Below are positions 56,740-64,000 of a DNA stretch of 64,000 nt, piece after piece. Position 1 is the stretch's first letter. Each line of letters starts with the position of its first letter. Origin of the DNA: Auriscalpium vulgare. Its lineage: Eukaryota > Basidiomycota > Agaricomycetes > Russulales > Auriscalpiaceae. The position numbers and the translations under genes were made by a program. The notes beneath the pieces were generated by a model. That model saw nothing but the letters and a program-made list of their open reading frames with translations. It was not told where the DNA came from and did not search any database. The stretch lies in the NCBI GenBank assembly GCA_019915015.1, contig JAHBBC010000021.1, positions 310,001 through 374,000 on the forward strand, written 5' to 3'.

Positions 56740-58924
56740 ATGCAGGCCGACGACAGTCAGCGACTTGCGTCCACATCAACTTCTGCGGTCACGCTTGCGC
56801 AGGAACACCCTCTCCCGACCACGCACTTCTATTCCATCGAGTATCCGGGCTATGTCCGGCCGACGTCCATTCCACAGGCACTCAACGCTCTCGGCGGTAA
56901 TGGCAGCATCGACGCGGCCTTTCGGCGCAATGCCTCAAAGCAAGACTCCCTGCTTGAGCTGAACCTGAGGCCCGGGAATCCCTTCTCCCACCCTATTCCT
57001 GGTGACATCGTAGCGACGAATAACATAGTATTAAAAGTCGTCAAGCGGAAACGACGCAAGGCCAACCCCACTGAGAATGCCTCAGGGGACAACAGCTGTG
57101 AGGCGGTTGTGGATGAATACACAGCTACGGCAATAGGTGTTATTCCTAAGACGGCTCGCTTTCGCAGTAAGTGCGGGTCTCGCAGGCATCGGCACCAAAT
57201 TGCTGAGCGTGTGTGTACAGGTATGGCCGACTATCAGTTTCAACCAGAAGTGGAGGACCCGATATCTAAATTGCGAGTTGCCATGGGGGAAATGGACGGT
57301 ATGATCTTTCTTCCCTCAGCTCGCTCGCTCAGTGACCTTGGATTGGTGGGCTAGTCGACACGATTCGGAACTTCCGCATAGCTCAGGAAAAGGAAGACTA
57401 TATCGTACAAGAAAGCTCTGGGGAGCTGTCATTAGATATTGACCCGCAGCTCATGACGGATTCCGAAGCCGTCTCGAACCCTCGAAGCAACCTGCGTCTG
57501 TTTCCACCGCCCCTGTTTAGTCGACAAACTATTGCCCAAAATTACAAGTGCGCACACATGCATTGGCAATCCTCACATCAATGAACACAGCTTGCCCAGC
57601 TTTAAGGCCAATCCCATGTCGGTCCCTACGACCGTCGTCAACGAGGAGACTGGCGAGGAGACGAAGAGACTGATCAATAGGATGCGTTGGAAAGGCGTGG
57701 GCCCGACGTCCATCATGTTTGCAGAGAGAGGCGTACGTTACTTACAGATGAACCTATTATGCACCCACAACCGACGCATTCTCACAGGTTCCCGCCAAGC
57801 CACCGCCTAACGCAGAGCAAATGAGAAATACCTTCGACCACAAGCTCCTCAAAGATTTGGAGGAGGTTGATTCTTACAACTCGCTGGTCCGTTTTGCCGC
57901 GTTGATTTTGTTTGGCTGTTGTTGCAGAACTTCAAGAAGCGCCCCGTATGGACACGAGCATCACTGTTCAACCAGTTCTCCCCTGACGATGCACGGGAAA
58001 TTCATAAGTTCGTCGACTTTGATTTGAAGCGACGTGTTCTCTCCTGACGTTATCGACAGCTCCAAAGTAATCCTTTCACTCGTGTGCTACATCTTCCAAG
58101 ATGGGCCTTGGCGAGATACTTTGGTTCGCTTCGGTTACGATCCCAGAGATGACCCGGCTGCTAGATTGTGAGTTTAAATAAAGGAGACATTGACGGCACG
58201 CAGATGTTAACAAGAACGGCGACAGTTATCAGCGCCTCTACTTCCGGAACCTAAACCATCCCATCGCCCGGCCCTCAGTCGTCACACGCCGGCAAGAGAG
58301 TCGGTACTCCGTAACTTCGCAAAATCGCACATTGGCAGGGGAACAGGGTAAGGACGAGAGGAAGTACGTGCCACATATCTTTCTACGTTGACCTGACCGT
58401 AACTGCCTCAGCTCGCATGTTTTTGATGGCCAAACACTATCGACCGAGACAGCAGCATTTCAACTTTGCGATATCACGGACCCTATGCTCCGCGAAATGA
58501 TTGACGACGAAGAAGAAACTCGCGAAACGTGCAATGTAAGGAGGGATATTGTCTCGAGCGAAAACTTACTGGGGTTTGTAGGAGCGCGACGGCTGGTACA
58601 CAGCGCACGCCCTTGAACGCATCAAAGCCGTCCTGCGGTTTAAGTTCTTCTCGCTACTCGAGGGATACGTTGCCACCGACGAAGAGTGCGAAAAGTTGCT
58701 GGAACAACAAGGGAGCGCAAGCACTGTCAAGCCCTTCGCACGCAGATTAAGACCCGGCCGACACAACTTGGCGAAGGGCGCCTTGCCACCCGAAGAAGCC
58801 GCTGTGAGTCATCCAGCAATAGTGAATCCTCGCCTACATGCTAACGTTGGGCTTATAGGCAATGAGATTACGGGCGGCCCTGGAGAAGAAAGCAAAGGGC
58901 TTGAAGGGCCAGTCTCGACATTGA
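56740..58924 (+). CDS. TFIIIC subunit tau95/Sfc1-like (GTF3C5)
   Basis: RNA polymerase III factor subunit that contacts the A box of tRNA genes. ATG at 56740 chosen over 56647, which lies in a non-conserved leader. Spliced text includes PTTHFYSIEYPGYVRPTSIP, ALNALGGNGSIDAAFRRNAS, LRPGNPFSHPIPGDIVATNN and IVLKVVKRKRRK (dimerisation domain). It continues with DTIRNFRIAQEKEDYI, LRLFPPPLFSRQTIAQNY, RMRWKGVGPTSIMFAERGVP and KPPPNAEQMRNTFDHKLLKD (DNA-binding domain). FKKRPVWTRASLFNQFSPDD, VICYIF-like LVCYIFQDGPWRDTLVRFGY and YQRLYFRNLNH follow. The tail is acidic then basic, ending KGLKGQSRH and TGA. About ten exons. Confidence 0.9.
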
Positions 58925-59113
58925 ATCCACATACTGCAGTGCGAAAAAGCGATAGGGAAAGCTCAAATGACGCAGCATCGCGGGAGCCACTGCCATGACA
59001 TGATGTTTCTGAGTGCTTTTGATTTATGCGATGGCCTAGGCATAGTCACATAGACATGAGTGGTTTGCAAATACACAGAGCTCGTCTCTCCTCGCGTCCC
59101 CGCCGCCGCGCGA
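58925..59113. terminator. convergent 3' regions
   Basis: TFIIIC subunit and RPL29 end toward each other across 189 bp; nothing else is seen. Confidence 0.4.
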
Positions 59114-59524
59114 AATCATGATTCCGACTTCGCGGCCAGGCGTGCTTTGCGCTGTCAGATAAGGTAGCATGAGGCCATGTCGCATGGTCAGAGATACAAA
59201 CAACGCACCGAGCCAACGAGAGCGAAAAGCGCGTTGCGGCGGAACTAGGAAGGCTCAAATTAGAACCGTCCCTCACAGCGTGCCCACAGCCAGCTTCATA
59301 CCTTGGCATCCACCTAGAATGAGTAGCACCTCAGCATGGATTGCAGACGGGTCAAATGGCACAACTCACGCCCTTCAGAGACCGTGTCCGGCCAGCCGAC
59401 TTGGGCTTCTTGATGCCATTGCGGTGGGCCTTCTTGCTCTGGTTGTGATTGGTATGACTGGGGAAAGAGGTGTGAGCCTGGGGGCATGCGCACGGCGGGG
59501 AACGTACTTCTTGGATTTGGCCAT
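59114..59524 (-). CDS. RPL29: 60S ribosomal protein L29 with micro-exon
   Basis: Short basic large-subunit protein, about 62 residues. ATG at 59524, exon 1 MAKSK plus two bases of the next codon. After an intron come NHTNHNQSKKAHRNGIKKPK and SAGRTRSLKG. A 12-nt exon at 59302-59313 adds VDAK. Further exons add FRRNALFALVGS and RKARLAAKSES with TGA at 59114-59116. The joined text matches the L29e family along its length. Four introns in such a tiny gene is typical for basidiomycete ribosomal genes. Divergent from LEU1 over 228 bp. Confidence 0.93.
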
Positions 59525-59708
59525 TTGTCCGTCGTCGATTTGAGCGTGCTGTGGGGTACGCGGGTGTGTGGCGGGCGTTGACCGGTGGCTGAGAACTGTG
59601 CAGTTGCGCGAGACAAGGTTTGACGCCGCGGCCCGGTCCTTCGGGTCCGATCGGCCGCGGCATCGGGGATGACCGTTCGGCCGACGCGCGATTAGCTGCT
59701 GTCCGAAA

Positions 59709-59714
59709 TATAAG
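59709..59714 (+). promoter_or_regulatory. TATA box of LEU1
   Basis: TATAAG 39-44 bp before the ATG at 59753, with a CT-rich stretch between. Confidence 0.5.
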
Positions 59715-59752
59715 AGCGAGGGGAGCCCATCGCCCTCTCGCCTCACCCAACC

Positions 59753-62431
59753 ATGCCCGTAGCCATCGCCAGACCCCGCACTCTGTACGACAAGATCTGG
59801 GACGACCATGTCGTGTATGTCCTCCTTTGCCCGCCGCGCACTTTGCTCATATGTGTCCCCTGCAGAGATGTCAAGGAAGACGGTCTCGCCCTCCTCTACA
59901 TCGACCGGTGCGTCGTGTCCGCGCCTTCGTACTGTGTCCGATTCTCACAGCCAGTCCAGACATCTCGTTCACGAAGTCACGAGCCCTCAAGCATTCGAAG
60001 GCCTGTGCGTGCTAGATCGGCTCTCTGATGTGTAGCCGATCCTGAAATTGCTACCAGTCGCAATGCCGGTCGTTCCGTCCGCCGCCCAGATTGCACTTTG
60101 GCCACAGTCGATCACAATGTCCCGTACGTCTTGTGAAACTTGCCATCCTCTGTAATATTGACCATCATGTAGAACTGTGTCGCGGAAAAACTTTGCCTCT
60201 GTTTCCACTTTCATTGACGAACCCGATTCGCGTGCGCAATGCCAGGCTCTTGAAGAAAATGTGAAGCAATTTGGTGTCACGTACTTTGGGATGAAAGACA
60301 GACGTCAGGGTGTGTAGAATCGTAGTGTCTTACTATTGCGCTTCAAAGCTAATTGAGTGCCTTTATAGGCATCGTCCACATCATCGGGCCTGAACAGGGA
60401 TTTACCGTGAGCTTGTTTTGCAACTTCAACGACTTTCGAGCTTGACTCCTTTGCTAGCTTCCGGGTATCACATGTGTCTGCGGCGACTCGCATACCTCCA
60501 GTGAGTCGATACACGTTCTATGCTGTGCGCGTTCTACTAATGTCTGGCAGCACATGGCGCTTTCGGTTCCTTGGCGTTTGGAATCGGCACCTCTGAGGTC
60601 GAGCATGTCCTGGCTACCCAAACTTTGCTACAGAAGAAGGGAAAGAACATGCGCATCAGCGTTGACGGCGAGCTTCCCGAGGGCGTCACATCGAAGGATG
60701 TTATCCTCCACATCATCGGAGTGATAGGTACGGCAGGCGGCACTGGCAGTGTCATTGAGTATGCTGGGTCCGTGTTCCGCGGATTCAGCATGGAAGCACG
60801 CATGAGCGTTTGCAACATGAGCATCGAGGCTGGTGCGCGCGCTGGTATGGTCGCTCCCGACGATGTGACGTTCAACTACATCCGCAATCGCCCTCTGGCG
60901 CCGAAAGGGGAAGCATGGGATCAAGCTTTGGCGTACTGGAAAACCTTGCACTCCGATGAGGGAGCCCAGTTCGATGCGGAAATCAACATCCGCGCAGAGG
61001 ATATCATACCAACCGTTACCTGGGGTACGTCACCACAGGATGTCGCCCCCATCACTGGCACTGTGCCCGATCCTGCCCAGTTCGCCGACTCCGTCAAGCG
61101 TGCGTCTGTCGAGCGTTCGCTGAAGTATATGGGCCTCACCCCGAACATCCGGTTGGAGGACATCACTCTGGACAAAGTCTTCATCGGCTCGTGCACCAAC
61201 AGTCGCATCGAGGATCTGCGCTCTGCCGCCAGAATTGTACTCGCTGCCGGCCCCGATGCCAAGGTCGCTCCCAACGTCCAAGCTATGATTGTCCCCGGGT
61301 CCGGCCTTATCAAGCAGCACGCGGAGGCGGAGGGCCTTGATGTCATCTTCAAACGCGCTGGCTTTGACTGGCGCGAGGCGGGCTGCTCCATGTGCTTGGG
61401 CATGAATCCCGATCAGCTGGCCCCTGGTGAGCGGTGTGCGAGCACCAGCAACCGCAACTTTGAAGGCCGGCAAGGAGCCGGTGGCCGGACTCATCTCGTT
61501 AGCCCTGCCATGGCCGCCGCCGCCGCTATGACCGGGAAGTTGACAGACGTGCGCAAATTTTTGGGAGCGGCGGCGACGGCTGGTACCAAAATGAAGACAT
61601 CCAGCGGATTCGAGTTTCTGACTGACGCCGTTCTTCCATCCCCTGCACCGGAGACTCCCGCCCCGCAGTCGGCTGCAGACATGCCTCCTGCCGAGACGCC
61701 GTCCAGTGTTCAAAAGTTCATCGTGGTATCGGGCATCACCGCGCCGCTGTACATGGAGAATGTCGACACCGACATGATCATTCCTAAACAGTTCCTCAAA
61801 ACGTTGAAACGGACGGGCCTTGGTAATGCGCTGTTTCACACCCTGCGGAGGAACCCCGCCACCGGGGAGGAGACCGACTTCATCCTCAACCGCGCGCCAT
61901 ACAGCAAGGCAAAAATCATCGTCTGCACAGGCGAGAACTTTGGCTGCGGGAGCTCTCGCGAGCACGCGCTGTGGAGTTTGTAAGTTAGATTTCGTGCTGG
62001 TGATCTCTGATACTGATGGCATCCGCCTTAGCAATGACTTTGGGGTCCGCACCATCATTGCTCCCAGCTTCGCGGAGATTTTCCGTAGCAACGCGATGCA
62101 GAACGGAATGCTGCCAGTGGTGCTCTCAAAAGAGGAGTGCAAGGAGCTCGCGGAGGACGCCGCTGCGGGCGTGGAGCTCGCCGTTGACCTCGAGAAGGAG
62201 GAGGTTCGCCGGTCGAATGGGAAGCCGGCGATTGCGTTCAAAGCCGATCCGTTCCGTCGGCACTGTCTGCTAAACGGTCTTGACGACATCGCGCTGACGC
62301 TGCAAAAGGCGAGCGCAATCGAGTCGTTCGAGGAGCGGAGGAGCGCGACGTGGCCATGGCTGGACGGGTTTGGATACAAGGGCCGAAAGATCTCGGTTGG
62401 GCCTGCGCGGACGAGCAAGATGGATTGGTAA
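59753..62431 (+). CDS. LEU1: 3-isopropylmalate dehydratase (fused large and small subunits)
   Basis: Leucine synthesis: isomerises 2- to 3-isopropylmalate with a 4Fe-4S cluster. ATG at 59753: [19 protein letters not shown]. Small 5' exons give [54 protein letters not shown] and [15 protein letters not shown]. The main exon then holds [18 protein letters not shown], the cluster Cys ([20 protein letters not shown] and [13 protein letters not shown]) and [20 protein letters not shown] Pro/Ala linker follows, and the swivel domain ([31 protein letters not shown]). After one intron the domain ends [20 protein letters not shown] to TSKMDW. Complete and intact. The 470-codon antisense frame over it is a GC artefact. 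Confidence 0.97.
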
Positions 62432-62605
62432 AGGAGGAGCACAAGTGAAGCATTCGAAGGCTGTTTTCTATCTAGCGGGGACAGCGTTGTACATTAGTGT
62501 AGTCATATCAACAGAGATGATACGGCGCAGCTGCACGTTGGGCGGATCGGGTTGCGCGCGCGTGGCGGTGTCGACGCACGCTCTCGCTGTTCCTCCCGTC
62601 CGGGC

Positions 62606-62611
62606 TATATA
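62606..62611 (+). promoter_or_regulatory. TATA box of the last gene
   Basis: TATATA 37-42 bp before the ATG at 62648. Confidence 0.45.
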
Positions 62612-62647
62612 TGACTTTCTGTTCTCTGGGTCGTGGAACGACAGACA

Positions 62648-64000
62648 ATGTCTGAAAGCCTCCACATGGCTTTCGGCTCAGGTATGTGTAACGCCCGTCA
62701 CCGCCTCAGCATATATATTGCCCTCAGGCTCGCTGAACGGCTTCGCTCCAGATCTCCCGGCCCTGCGACCCACCATTACCAGGCGCGACACCGAGGTCAT
62801 CTTGTCTTATTACCAGTCCGACCTCGCTGGCAAGACATACGTGGCAGAAGACTTCCACCCCACCCCGGACCCTTTGTCGCGGCCCAAGCTCGAGCGCACC
62901 GCCAGTATCGCATCGTCTTCTTCCGCCTACTCCTCCCCCTCCTCCCCCGAGCCTCCCCCGACTCCGCGACGGCCCCTCAGCGGCCGACAAGAGCGGCACG
63001 CCCAAGAGATCTCCGAGGACTATCTGGCTGTGCGACGGAGACCAAGCAAGCTCACAGACACAGAGCAGGACAATAGACGGCGCGCAATCATCGACTTGAA
63101 CCCTCAACAACCTGCACCGCTTAGTCTCGAGAACAGCGATCGGCCCTCTCGTCACGCGAGTTCGCTGACTTCGGCCACGTTGCCGCTCGTGCGACGCGTG
63201 GGGTCTCGGAGCCAAGTCACCGTTGGACTGCCACCGGACACAGACGGCCTGCCGTTGCCAACATCGCCAACGACCGTCAAGTCCCCAAAGACTCCTAGTT
63301 CTTCAGCCTCCGCATCCACTCCGCCCGTCTCTGCAAGTCCTTCATCGAGGGGTGTGCATCATAAGACCTCGTCGCGCGACATCGGCATCGTTGGGACGCG
63401 TCGCGCGCCTGAGACCCCACGTCACGACCCACCCATCTTCCAAACGCCCCAGTCGCGTTCCCCTTCCCCTCCCGACCACGTCATTCATTTCTCTCTGTCC
63501 TCGCCGCCTTCCTCTCAAGATAACCTTGCGTCGAACGCTGCTCAGCGTCGACCTCCTGCGATGTCCACCTCGGTCGAGACAGGAGCCACTTTTCCACCAA
63601 TCTACAGTGTAGCTGATGCACCCGTATCTGCCCATCCTCACCTCCTGGATTCACGTCGATATCCTGATGATCTTCAAGCCTTCTCTCCCGTTGTATCGTC
63701 GGTTCACTCCGCGCCGGCTGCAGGCCCCCCATCCTCCTACCTCTACTACCAGCCGGGGGTACATGCCACTGCTGGCCCATTACCCCCACCGCCAAGGGCG
63801 CTATTCAATATCGATGTCAGCTCCCCGCCTCCTCCGCGGCCTCCTCGCCTCCGCTCCCCGTCCCCCATCGTACGCAAAGGGCAAGATGCCACCTCTACGC
63901 CTACTTCCATGTCTGCCGTATTGGCTGCAGACGCCTCATCTGTCTATTCGGAGTCCGCGGAGAGTTCGACGTCCGCACCTACTCCATCCCCACCTGCAAT
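62648..64000 (+). CDS. Ser/Pro-rich disordered protein, partial (runs off the end)
   Basis: ATG at 62648 gives MSESLHMAFGS. A short intron with GTATGT and CCTCAG borders then leads to GSLNGFAPDLPALRPTITRR, the only ordered-looking block, followed by EVILSYYQSDLAGKTYVAED. The rest is low-complexity Ser/Pro/Thr with poly-Pro stretches (SSPEPPPTPRRPL, PPPPRPPRLR), as in scaffold or signalling adaptors with SH3-binding sites. No stop before 64000, so the C-terminal domain is outside the window. Function unknown. Confidence 0.75.

Noticed and set aside
61030..62442. 470-codon minus frame opposite LEU1
   Set aside because: Antisense shadow over a fully recognised enzyme.

Overview
This window is nuclear DNA of a filamentous basidiomycete. 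Genes are dense on both strands, split by many short GT-AG introns (mostly 45-65 bp), and the recognisable proteins are typical of Agaricomycetes. A wood-decay polypore is my best guess, from the membrane-anchored GH9 endoglucanase, the multi-exon sugar-fungus gene style and the GC-rich lineage-specific genes at the left. That guess is inference, because no marker gene was aligned.

Layout. Positions 1-8,100 are GC-rich accessory DNA. They hold three minus-strand genes of unknown function (145-1845, 2125-3306, 3646-4894) that share the same build: an ATG, a 43-50 codon first exon and a phase-0 intron. A zone with gene debris follows, containing a BTB/POZ-like stretch and an MKT1/XPG-N-like fragment. 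From 8,394 on the window is ordinary gene space: an HMG-box-like protein gene, a G-rich minisatellite, a Ytp1/DUF2427 membrane protein, an ACS-family MFS transporter, a single-pass Ser/Pro-rich membrane protein, the PKA regulatory subunit, a Herp-type ubiquitin-like ER protein, a Gfo/Idh/MocA oxidoreductase and the GH9 endoglucanase.

The middle carries sulfite reductase alpha subunit (MET10), uracil phosphoribosyltransferase (FUR1), a VOC-family protein with a reading-frame break, RRP8, a HerA/FtsK-like P-loop ATPase, the ERMES beta-barrel MDM10, an RGG-rich protein and SmG. The right part is dominated by housekeeping genes: an Rck/Srk1-type kinase, a NIPA-type magnesium transporter, SEC12, TAF9, ISU1, PRP31, PKR1, PSF3, a TFIIIC subunit, RPL29 with a 12-nt micro-exon, fused isopropylmalate isomerase (LEU1) and a partial Ser/Pro-rich protein running off the end.

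The genes do not form one pathway or an operon. Several are divergent pairs over very short shared promoters (77 bp between PSF3 and a mitochondrial protein, 117 bp at PRP31, 179 bp between TAF9 and ISU1, 228 bp between RPL29 and LEU1). The best candidates for something undescribed are the left-hand three-gene cassette with its paired TCGCG promoter motif, and the HerA-like ATPase in a eukaryotic nuclear genome. Exon joins were worked out by eye from splice signals and protein continuity, so gene ends are firmer than internal boundaries.
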